Origin: Thermodesulfobacteriota bacterium
GTDB taxonomy: Bacteria; Desulfobacterota; BSN033; UBA1163
DNA: 13,565 bases
Assembly: GCA_030024065.1 (NCBI GenBank)
Contig: JASEIE010000070.1
Coordinates: forward strand, 1 to 13,565
Direction of reading: 5' to 3'
Under the pieces are notes generated by a model. It was not told the DNA's origin. It worked only from the letters and a program-made list of their open reading frames with translations, and made no database searches. Both the position numbers and the translations under genes were made by a program. Of the stretch, positions 6,821 through 13,055 are shown one piece after another (within the stretch, counting starts at the first letter, position 1; the number at the start of each line of letters is the position of its first letter).

Positions 6821-8608
6821 ATGCCACATCGAATTAAAATCATCTTTTCTCGGGTCCATGTCATCAACTCCGGCGACGCGGGCAACTCCGGTAATTACTA
6901 CTTTGACGCCTCCATCGGCGGCCAGACAGTTGGAAACCGTGAAACGATCATCGATGCGATTGAGGGCCGACACATCGACCTGGATGTGAACAGGTGGTCC
7001 CGCATTGTGGATGTTGATCTACCAGCATATTCAGCCGGGGTGGATATTAGCTTCCAGGCCTGGGACGAGGACACGTTTGTGGATGACAGGCTGGGCGCTG
7101 CTATTCGGGACACCATTCGACCACCCTGGAGACAGAGATCGCTGCGATATCCAACGAGTTACTTCATTCTTGAGGGAAGAGTGGAACTGGAGATTGGTGG
7201 GCGATTTGGTTCACATCCGGGCGGTGCTGTATTCATCTGTCGGCAGGAGAGCGGTAGTGCCTCCTACAACACGGTCGGGGGCGCGGCCCGCCGGCTGCGT
7301 TTGGAAATCCATCCGGTGTTACCCCTTCCGACCACAGGATTGCCAAGACGGGATATACCCGCCTCCACTCCTCCTGAAGCGCCCAATCTAGGAGGTGCAA
7401 CCACGCCCACAGCCGCCCATTGGACGGGTACGCCTCCAGAACCTAATATCTTCCCCAATCCATCGGTTATTCCTATCCTCGATGCTGCCAACGCAACGGT
7501 TCGCACAGCCGCCCGCATTGAGGTCACATACTACCGGCCTGGTGAGCTGAATTTCACTGAAAATGATGCTCGTCTGGTTTGGTCACAGCAGTTTGTGTCA
7601 GGCGGCGCACAAGTTGCCTTTGTTGGTCAACCGCGGGGCCGTCGCGTCTTTGTCTATGGCACCCGTGCGGGACAGGTTCGTTTGGAAGTCCGTTTCGAAG
7701 GCGCTCTTCTGGCTCAGTATCGTGCCATTGTCCGGGAAATCCGAACCCTGCGTTGTCGGTTTAACATTCTGAACGGGCCGGCTGGTTCTCAGCCAAGCGC
7801 TCGGCCAGAGGATGTTCTTCGCCATTTGGCTGTGGCCAATCTGTTTCTGAGGCAGATCGGCATAGAGCTTGTACGTGATACCAATCGCTCGCTCAACAAT
7901 GGAGCCCGCTTGGTACGCGTCAACGGGAACGTTGTTGATGGGATATTTCGAATCAGCGTACCTCGAGGCTGGACGTGGCAGATGGACCGCAATGCGCAGA
8001 ATCGCTCTGTGCGGTTGAATTATCGAAATGCACCGGCTGGTCAGCCGCCTGTGCTCAACTTTGCCTATGTTCATTCGGATGAGGATGGCGCCCTGGGTGC
8101 GGCCTGTTATTTTCCCGATTCTAAATTGGCTGTTGGACTTGCTGCTGGCACACGGCCAACCCTTCGGGACAATGGTTCTCCTTCCAGTTCCTGGGTCACT
8201 TCAACCAATAGTACGAATGTTGCCGGTGGGTCTGGAGTACCTCCAGATGCAGCTGCAGGCACAGCCACGATGAGTCTGATTAGCCACCTTCGACCCACCA
8301 ATCATCCACGTCTTTTCGGAATGTATGTTACTGGTAATTCTGTGGATGCCACAGATCCAAATAATGACGAACTTTATGGGTTGGTCATCACCCACGAACT
8401 AGGGCACATACTCAATTTGGGACATCGTGTGGAAGGCCCGGATGCCGATGAACCTTCGGGTCTCGTTGCGGACGGAATATTTTTTGATGGCTTGACCTAC
8501 CCCGATCCTGAGAACATCATGCGGTGGGGAATCGCGGCGAATATCAACCAGGATTTTGATATTCTCCAGGCCACGGCGGTTTGGGAGAGTCCAATAGTCA
8601 ATCCGTAG
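6821..8608 (+). CDS. Putative metzincin-type zinc metalloprotease, T6SS effector 2
   Basis: The product has 595 residues; ATG 6821 follows TGAGGAG (6806-6812). It has a full metzincin signature HELGHILNLGH at residues 525-535 (ligands H525, H529, H535; catalytic E526), and NIMRWG with Met567 as a plausible Met-turn 32 residues later. The N-terminal ~170 residues resemble a C2-like or other beta-sandwich domain (VHVINSGDAGNSGNYYFDASIGG...DISFQAWDEDTFVDDRLG), with acidic loops that could bind calcium. A Pro/Thr-rich linker (~175-230) follows, then an Ig-like segment (~230-310, RIEVTYYRPGELNF...VFVYGTRAGQVRLEVRFEGALLAQYRAIVREI), then the protease domain. There is no signal peptide or membrane segment. 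Its position 41 bp after LysM copy 3 and directly before a duplicated helical gene pair is the layout of an adaptor-effector-immunity cassette. Protease class is well supported; substrate and delivery are inferred. Confidence 0.82.
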   Translation: MPHRIKIIFSRVHVINSGDAGNSGNYYFDASIGGQTVGNRETIIDAIEGRHIDLDVNRWSRIVDVDLPAYSAGVDISFQAWDEDTFVDDRLGAAIRDTIRPPWRQRSLRYPTSYFILEGRVELEIGGRFGSHPGGAVFICRQESGSASYNTVGGAARRLRLEIHPVLPLPTTGLPRRDIPASTPPEAPNLGGATTPTAAHWTGTPPEPNIFPNPSVIPILDAANATVRTAARIEVTYYRPGELNFTENDARLVWSQQFVSGGAQVAFVGQPRGRRVFVYGTRAGQVRLEVRFEGALLAQYRAIVREIRTLRCRFNILNGPAGSQPSARPEDVLRHLAVANLFLRQIGIELVRDTNRSLNNGARLVRVNGNVVDGIFRISVPRGWTWQMDRNAQNRSVRLNYRNAPAGQPPVLNFAYVHSDEDGALGAACYFPDSKLAVGLAAGTRPTLRDNGSPSSSWVTSTNSTNVAGGSGVPPDAAAGTATMSLISHLRPTNHPRLFGMYVTGNSVDATDPNNDELYGLVITHELGHILNLGHRVEGPDADEPSGLVADGIFFDGLTYPDPENIMRWGIAANINQDFDILQATAVWESPIVNP

Positions 8609-8614
8609 GCACCA

Positions 8615-9393
8615 TTCCACTGACGGTGGCCTATACGGTTGAGGAGAAAGTGATGGAGAACCACCTTCAAATACTCAGAGCGTCGTCAGACCCCAAAGCC
8701 CTTAAGACTGCAGCCGAGCATCTGGCCGCCAGTAGACAGCCCGAAGACCACGCCGCCCTTAAACCCTTCCTGGCCGACTCTGTATTTCTGAGCCGACTCA
8801 ACACCCTTAAAGACTACGACCACCTCCGACCCAAGCATCTACGCCTCTGGTGGATCCTGGATGTCCTCAGCCGAAACATTGCCCCGAGCGCTCATCGCGT
8901 ATTGATAGAACTGACTGCTTCGCCGGCCTACAACAATGACAGGATGCCTTCAACTGCAGCTCTGCTCATCCAGGCCTGTGCCCGGATTCGACCCGCACCG
9001 CCCGAAGTGGTGGCTTACTGGGACAGACACTGTCGGCCTGATGACGGCTATGCCCCATTGACCATTGAAGCCCTGCTGGAAAACCGTTCGCCTCCGGCTC
9101 TGGCTCTGCTGGAGAAGAAGATGGCTGAGTCTGGTCACGAAGATGATACTAAGATTGCCTGGATGCACAAGAGCATCCTGCCTCGCCGTAATGACCTGGC
9201 TGTGCTCCAGTGTTGCCACCGTATGCTCACTGGGACCCTATCCCCATCGCTTCGGCCAGCACTGGTCGAGACCTTGTTCGATTACCGACCAGGCGAATGG
9301 TATACAGCCCGGTCACCGGTTGCCCGACCTCCCCGTCACTTGATGACCGACCCTGCAAAGGATGAGTTACGAAAGATTGGTGAATTCGCCCTG
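8615..9393 (+). repeat. Tandem near-identical 779-bp repeat, unit 1
   Basis: Bases 8615-9393 match 9546-10324 at a constant offset of 931 bp. I noticed a single difference, T9336 versus C10267, which is silent in the reading frame (CGT/CGC). Outside these limits the copies diverge at once: upstream, copy 1 joins the metalloprotease stop region while copy 2 joins a signal-peptide coding sequence; downstream, the C-terminal tails differ but remain similar in kind. Confidence 0.95.
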
Positions 9394-9477
9394 GACAGCA
9401 TCACTTTAACTCAAGAACAGGCCCTGGTTGTGAAGGCTGTCCTGTCAGAGATCGGGGACAGAGAAAAAAAACAATAA
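8653..9477 (+). CDS. Candidate immunity protein, copy 1, lacking a signal peptide
   Basis: The start is uncertain. The frame opens at TTG 8581 inside the end of the metalloprotease gene, but ATG 8653 has GAGGAG at 8641-8646 with 6-bp spacing and is preferred, giving 274 residues beginning MENHLQILRASSDPKALKTAAEHLAASRQPEDHAALKPFL. The sequence is helical throughout, with HEAT/ARM-like spacing (helix pairs about every 40 residues; LWWILDVLSRNIAPSAHRVLIEL, PSTAALLIQACARI, PLTIEALLENRSPPALALLEKKM). The upstream in-frame DNA still encodes IPLTVAYTVEEKV, which in copy 2 is the end of the signal peptide, so this copy looks 5'-truncated and would stay in the cytoplasm. Its last ~27 residues (DSITLTQEQALVVKAVLSEIGDREKKQ) differ from copy 2. 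Immunity function is inferred from position after an effector and from duplication. Confidence 0.65.
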   Translation: MENHLQILRASSDPKALKTAAEHLAASRQPEDHAALKPFLADSVFLSRLNTLKDYDHLRPKHLRLWWILDVLSRNIAPSAHRVLIELTASPAYNNDRMPSTAALLIQACARIRPAPPEVVAYWDRHCRPDDGYAPLTIEALLENRSPPALALLEKKMAESGHEDDTKIAWMHKSILPRRNDLAVLQCCHRMLTGTLSPSLRPALVETLFDYRPGEWYTARSPVARPPRHLMTDPAKDELRKIGEFALDSITLTQEQALVVKAVLSEIGDREKKQ

Positions 9478-9493
9478 TCAAATAAGGATGAGA

Positions 9494-10399
9494 ATGATTA
9501 TGAATCTCCTGCTTATATTATTGGTTTCCATCCTCATAGGGATTTTTCCACTGACGGTGGCCTATACGGTTGAGGAGAAAGTGATGGAGAACCACCTTCA
9601 AATACTCAGAGCGTCGTCAGACCCCAAAGCCCTTAAGACTGCAGCCGAGCATCTGGCCGCCAGTAGACAGCCCGAAGACCACGCCGCCCTTAAACCCTTC
9701 CTGGCCGACTCTGTATTTCTGAGCCGACTCAACACCCTTAAAGACTACGACCACCTCCGACCCAAGCATCTACGCCTCTGGTGGATCCTGGATGTCCTCA
9801 GCCGAAACATTGCCCCGAGCGCTCATCGCGTATTGATAGAACTGACTGCTTCGCCGGCCTACAACAATGACAGGATGCCTTCAACTGCAGCTCTGCTCAT
9901 CCAGGCCTGTGCCCGGATTCGACCCGCACCGCCCGAAGTGGTGGCTTACTGGGACAGACACTGTCGGCCTGATGACGGCTATGCCCCATTGACCATTGAA
10001 GCCCTGCTGGAAAACCGTTCGCCTCCGGCTCTGGCTCTGCTGGAGAAGAAGATGGCTGAGTCTGGTCACGAAGATGATACTAAGATTGCCTGGATGCACA
10101 AGAGCATCCTGCCTCGCCGTAATGACCTGGCTGTGCTCCAGTGTTGCCACCGTATGCTCACTGGGACCCTATCCCCATCGCTTCGGCCAGCACTGGTCGA
10201 GACCTTGTTCGATTACCGACCAGGCGAATGGTATACAGCCCGGTCACCGGTTGCCCGACCTCCCCGCCACTTGATGACCGACCCTGCAAAGGATGAGTTA
10301 CGAAAGATTGGTGAATTCGCCCTGAAAAAGATGGCGTTGACAGAGAATTTAAAAAAGGCAGTTGAAAGGACATTGGAGGAGATCAAAGAAAAACGATAA
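9494..10399 (+). CDS. Candidate immunity protein, copy 2, with signal peptide or N-terminal anchor
   Basis: ATG 9494 is chosen because AAGGA (9484-9488) lies 5 bp upstream; an earlier ATG (9488) overlaps that site, and ATG 9500 is also possible. The product has 301 residues. The N-terminus MNLLLILLVSILIGIFPLTVA is a strongly hydrophobic Sec signal or membrane anchor, with a plausible cleavage after TVA; the positive charge before it is very low, so an uncleaved anchor is possible. The rest is the same helical HEAT-like protein as copy 1, with a different C-terminal tail (KKMALTENLKKAVERTLEEIKEKR). A periplasmic helical protein beside a zincin effector fits a T6SS immunity protein guarding the periplasm. 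The gene lies 16 bp after copy 1's stop. It could instead be a generic HEAT-repeat lipoprotein-like protein of other function. Confidence 0.72.
   Translation: MIMNLLLILLVSILIGIFPLTVAYTVEEKVMENHLQILRASSDPKALKTAAEHLAASRQPEDHAALKPFLADSVFLSRLNTLKDYDHLRPKHLRLWWILDVLSRNIAPSAHRVLIELTASPAYNNDRMPSTAALLIQACARIRPAPPEVVAYWDRHCRPDDGYAPLTIEALLENRSPPALALLEKKMAESGHEDDTKIAWMHKSILPRRNDLAVLQCCHRMLTGTLSPSLRPALVETLFDYRPGEWYTARSPVARPPRHLMTDPAKDELRKIGEFALKKMALTENLKKAVERTLEEIKEKR
9546..10324 (+). repeat. Tandem near-identical 779-bp repeat, unit 2
   Basis: This is the partner of 8615-9393 in direct orientation. Units are separated by 152 bp (9394-9545), which encode copy 1's own C-terminus, the ribosome binding site and copy 2's signal peptide. 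Near-perfect DNA identity in the core but divergent flanks points to recent duplication or gene conversion between older paralogues. Confidence 0.95.
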
Positions 10400-10415
10400 A
10401 ATGAATATCTAATAG

Positions 10416-10423
10416 AAAGGAGG
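10416..10423 (+). promoter_or_regulatory. Near-consensus Shine-Dalgarno AAAGGAGG
   Basis: AAAGGAGG lies 8 bp before ATG 10432. It is the best ribosome binding site among the genes here and supports translation of the small PFG-repeat protein at a high rate. Confidence 0.75.
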
Positions 10424-10431
10424 AAACCAAC

Positions 10432-10674
10432 ATGCCAAAATCTGAAAGAATTGGATCGGGGGGTGGATCAATGCCTTCCAGATCGATCCTCTCGGGAGGG
10501 AAGGAAGCAGCCAGGGGAACGGCACAGGGGGCCGGGCAGGCTTCTGCCAAATCCCCCTTCGGAGGCGATCTCTATTGTATGAAGGATCCCTTCGGTGCGG
10601 ACTTTTATACCCGGAAACCCCCATTCGGGGGGAGTTATTACTGGGAGGTCAATGGCCAAATGATCTATGGGTAA
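10432..10674 (+). CDS. Small Gly-rich protein with three 11-residue PFG repeats, unknown function
   Basis: The product has 80 residues; ATG 10432 is preceded by AAAGGAGG with ideal spacing, which argues that the gene is real. The first half is Gly/Ser/Ala-rich (SGGGSMPSRSILSGGKEAARGTAQGAGQASAK, read in parts) and probably disordered. The second half has an exact 11-residue period: PFG at 42-44, 53-55 and 64-66, with Tyr at 48, 59 and 70, giving PFG[GA][DS]xY followed by four variable residues. It ends in Gly after a short aromatic stretch (WEVNGQMIYG). One Cys (49) is present. There is no signal peptide or membrane helix. I do not recognise it. Being last before a MITE and just after the immunity pair, it may be a structural or spike-associated small protein, or unrelated to secretion. 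Confidence 0.65.
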   Translation: MPKSERIGSGGGSMPSRSILSGGKEAARGTAQGAGQASAKSPFGGDLYCMKDPFGADFYTRKPPFGGSYYWEVNGQMIYG

Positions 10675-10682
10675 CAGGCTCC

Positions 10683-10966
10683 GCCCATCACCCTTCCCCT
10701 CTCCCCAGAGACTTTGTCGTAATATTAAAAAACCGACTTTTTGAAGAGGGGGAGAGGCGGTCAGGTGGAAAAGATTTAGAGTGGTAACCTTTAACCTTTT
10801 GGATTCAGGCGTGCCAAGCATATGAAAAAATTCGATTTTATACAAACAACAATTCCCCATCGTCTAAAAGACCCACATTCTAAAGCTTTGGAACCTGACT
10901 GCCTCTTCCCCTCTTCTTGCGATTACGACACAGTCTCCCAGCGGGGAGAAGGTGGGGTGAGAGGGC
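10683..10966. mobile_element. MITE-like non-coding element with long imperfect terminal inverted repeats
   Basis: The 316-bp gap between the PFG-repeat gene and the lipoprotein gene is almost filled by this element. The left arm 10688-10723 (TCACCC... to ...TTTGTCGTAAT) pairs with the right arm 10922-10960 (ATTACGACACAG... to ...GGGTGA), with a few mismatches and small gaps; the pairing extends weakly outward (GCCCATCACCC against GGTGAGAGGGC). Each end can also fold on itself: CCTCTCCCC near 10698-10706 with GGGGGAGAGG at 10748-10757 on the left, and CTTCCCCTC with GCGGGGAGAAG on the right. No transposase or open frame is present, as in a non-autonomous element. The AT-richer centre (10780-10890) may hold a promoter for the lipoprotein gene, but I cannot point to a convincing -35/-10 pair. 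I saw no certain target-site duplication. Confidence 0.65.
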
Positions 10967-10990
10967 TAAACGTGATAGGCAGGTGATCAT

Positions 10991-12166
10991 ATGATGAAAA
11001 AAATTATTCCCACCTTTATTGTCGTTCTGTTATTTCTGAATGGTTGTGCCCGTAGGCAACCGGCGCCGGCGCCCCTTCCACCTCCCAAAGATAAAGTTAA
11101 AACGGAGTTCCTTCTGGTCGGTCACAGATCTCCAACCGGTCAACCTGATTTATCCCGTGAAGCTCTTGAGAAAAAGAAAGAGATCTATCATGCCCTTAAA
11201 AATTTAACCGGCCAGAGCCGCATCGTGATCATCTACGATGCCTCGGGCAGTATGAGAGAGAAGCTCGAAGGAAAAGACCTGAAACGGTTTGAGGCAGCTT
11301 ATGATGGCTTAATACAGATTGTGACCCTTTTCGGATCGAAGGATCAGGTAAGGCTCCTCGTATTCGGGAGTAAAAAATCCCCAGGCCTCTCTTCAGAGGG
11401 GATCATCATCCGGAAGGATTACATCAGGGCCATGGAAGCCTGCGCTGATGTTGAACTGGTCTATAGCTCTCCAAAGGAGGGTTTCGATCAAAAAGACTTC
11501 CTCAAGGCCATCCAATTCCTTGGATCGGATAAGGCCTACATCGGTGATACGCCAATCGGATATAGCGTGTTGAAGGCTCACAGCCTTCTCAGGGGCCTGC
11601 CCAACTCCACTGCCATCCTGATCACGGATGGAGAGGAGACAGGTCCCTTGTTGGCTCAAAATATCGCCAAAGATAAGGCATGGGAGCAAAGGTTGAAAAG
11701 GGAGTATCCCAACTTCGATGACCTGACTGTCTCTGCGTTTGATTCCATAAAAAAGCTGGTGGATGAAAAGATCCATTTCAGCCCGATTCTCTACGGCCTT
11801 CGGGGCCCGGATGATAAAGAGGGTAAAAAAATCAGGGATTTTTATCATAAGCTCGCCACGGCAAGCGGAAGCGTCTATCTCGAGGCCGCCTCTCCCCATG
11901 AGCTCTTGAGCGCCTTTATTGATGCTGAAATCATGTCTTTCACCTATGGCCTCTATTCAACCGAACCCGATAAAAAGGGACAAGTGGTGGCCAAAGGAAA
12001 AGTAGGGATTCCTCTGACGATCGAAGAAGGAAAATACCTTCTCAGAACGGATACCGAAAAACCTTTCGAGCAGGAGGTCGAATTAAAGCCCCGGGTAAAG
12101 AATGTCTATTCTTTCAATATAAATAAAGATGGCAAGATGAGTCTGGTGGCCATCGGAAATCCTTGA
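10991..12166 (+). CDS. VWA-domain outer-membrane-type lipoprotein
   Basis: The product has 391 residues from ATG 10991; ATG 10994 is equally possible and better spaced from AGGTGA (10981-10986). It has a lipoprotein signal MKKIIPTFIVVLLFLNGC with lipobox LNGC (Cys19) and Ala at +2, favouring the outer membrane, then a Pro/Ala-rich spacer. The von Willebrand A domain spans about residues 75-300, with a complete MIDAS: D83-A-S85-G-S87, T187 (GDTPIG) and D213 (LITDGEE). A C-terminal beta-rich part follows (~315-391; KVGIPLTIEEGKYLLRTDTEKPFEQEVELKPRVKNVY), reminiscent of PEGA/Ig-type domains. VWA domains mediate metal-dependent protein binding; the partner is unknown. The gene is separated from the effector genes by the MITE and is followed after 19 bp by an unrecognised gene, with which it probably forms an operon. 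A role at the envelope for the secretion system is possible but unproven. Confidence 0.86.
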   Translation: MMKKIIPTFIVVLLFLNGCARRQPAPAPLPPPKDKVKTEFLLVGHRSPTGQPDLSREALEKKKEIYHALKNLTGQSRIVIIYDASGSMREKLEGKDLKRFEAAYDGLIQIVTLFGSKDQVRLLVFGSKKSPGLSSEGIIIRKDYIRAMEACADVELVYSSPKEGFDQKDFLKAIQFLGSDKAYIGDTPIGYSVLKAHSLLRGLPNSTAILITDGEETGPLLAQNIAKDKAWEQRLKREYPNFDDLTVSAFDSIKKLVDEKIHFSPILYGLRGPDDKEGKKIRDFYHKLATASGSVYLEAASPHELLSAFIDAEIMSFTYGLYSTEPDKKGQVVAKGKVGIPLTIEEGKYLLRTDTEKPFEQEVELKPRVKNVYSFNINKDGKMSLVAIGNP

Positions 12167-12185
12167 TTCAGGAAAGGACAACTAA

Positions 12186-12962
12186 ATGAAAACAGTCTGG
12201 TTGACCTCCATCATTCCATCCGAAGAGAGGGTAAAGAACCTGATCGCCCAATTGAAACCTTATGGTCTTGATGTGAAGGGCCATTTCTGGGAGGACGAGA
12301 TCAGTAAGATGGCATGGGCAAAGCCAAGAGAGGAGTTGATCAAACCTGAAATCTCGCTCTGGCTTATACTCGCATCGAGTGAGAATTTGAAAAATCCTTC
12401 CATCCGGTATGGTCTCTCCCTTCTAACCCTCACCCTCCAGGCCAAAAGAGGTGTCTCTTTCCCAATACTCATTCTTCTAACCGAAGGGGCGGTCCCCTCT
12501 GCTGAAACGCTTCCCACGTCCTTAAAGGGTAGCGACCTCTTATCATTGGCCGATCCGGGTATGGCTGCCAAACTGGTGGTCAAGGTGAACACGCCCGTCA
12601 AGGAGATCCTGCCTGAGTATCGACTCGATACTTACGGCAATCCCCATATCGGGCAGTGGATTGAAGTGGGCCCATGGAATGGCTCCTGGCCCGGAGCCAT
12701 GTTTGGAGTATCAGGCGCTGAGATCACCTTCCATGCGGTCGGCCCTAAAGGAAGCCTTCCCACACAATCGAGCCTCCGTTATCCGTTAAAGGGAATGAAA
12801 TTGAATTTAGGCGGAAAGGAATACACGGCCTGGGCGGCTCAGAACGAGATGGATGCGGATGCCTCCTACTTTGTTAAGATCGAGGGATTTCCCGAATCGA
12901 TCCTCTTCGGCCCTTACTCCACAGAGGAAGAAACCGACGTCTATGTGGTTCAGTTGAAATGA
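12186..12962 (+). CDS. Unrecognised two-part protein, predicted alpha/beta head and beta-rich tail
   Basis: The product has 258 residues; ATG 12186 follows AGGAAAGGA (12170-12178). There is no signal peptide. Residues 1-~140 alternate strands and helices (VWLTSIIPSEERVKNLIAQL...ISLWLILASSENLKNPSIRYGLSLLTL...FPILILLTEG), in the manner of a Rossmann or TIR-like fold; the pattern IxLWLILxSxxxLxxPxIRYGLSLL vaguely recalls TIR-type domains, but no catalytic Glu context is clear. Residues ~150-258 look beta-rich (IGQWIEVGPWNGSWPGAMFGVSGAEITFHAVGPKG...LNLGGKEYTAWAAQNEMD...DVYVVQLK). It is most likely co-transcribed with the VWA lipoprotein gene. Function unknown; linked to T6SS only by location. Confidence 0.7.
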   Translation: MKTVWLTSIIPSEERVKNLIAQLKPYGLDVKGHFWEDEISKMAWAKPREELIKPEISLWLILASSENLKNPSIRYGLSLLTLTLQAKRGVSFPILILLTEGAVPSAETLPTSLKGSDLLSLADPGMAAKLVVKVNTPVKEILPEYRLDTYGNPHIGQWIEVGPWNGSWPGAMFGVSGAEITFHAVGPKGSLPTQSSLRYPLKGMKLNLGGKEYTAWAAQNEMDADASYFVKIEGFPESILFGPYSTEEETDVYVVQLK

Positions 12963-12979
12963 TGCTGATTACCATTCGA

Positions 12980-12995
12980 TCCCGCCTAGGCGGGA
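12980..12995. repeat. Perfect 16-bp palindrome in the convergent intergenic gap
   Basis: TCCCGCCTAGGCGGGA is a perfect palindrome, 18 bp after the stop of the upstream gene and 60 bp from the stop of the convergent sheath gene. It could form a GC-rich hairpin in transcripts from either side. No T-tract follows directly on either strand (TTTTT appears only at 13020-13024), so it is a weak candidate for a bidirectional terminator. It also looks like the core of a dispersed genomic repeat. Confidence 0.5.
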
Positions 12996-13055
12996 CTCAG
13001 GGTGAACGGTATATTGGGCTTTTTAGGAATTCTTTATTGATTTGCCCTTCTTGGT

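Noticed and set aside
8615..10324. Direct repeats as a CRISPR array or transposon pair
   Set aside because: Only two 779-bp units that are coding throughout, with no transposase, no terminal inverted repeats and no spacer structure.
11393..11899. Minus-strand frame of 168 codons
   Set aside because: Antisense to the VWA domain, whose motifs are unambiguous in the plus frame.
12980..12995. Classical rho-independent terminator
   Set aside because: The palindrome has no adjoining T-tract on either strand; kept only as a repeat with possible terminator function.
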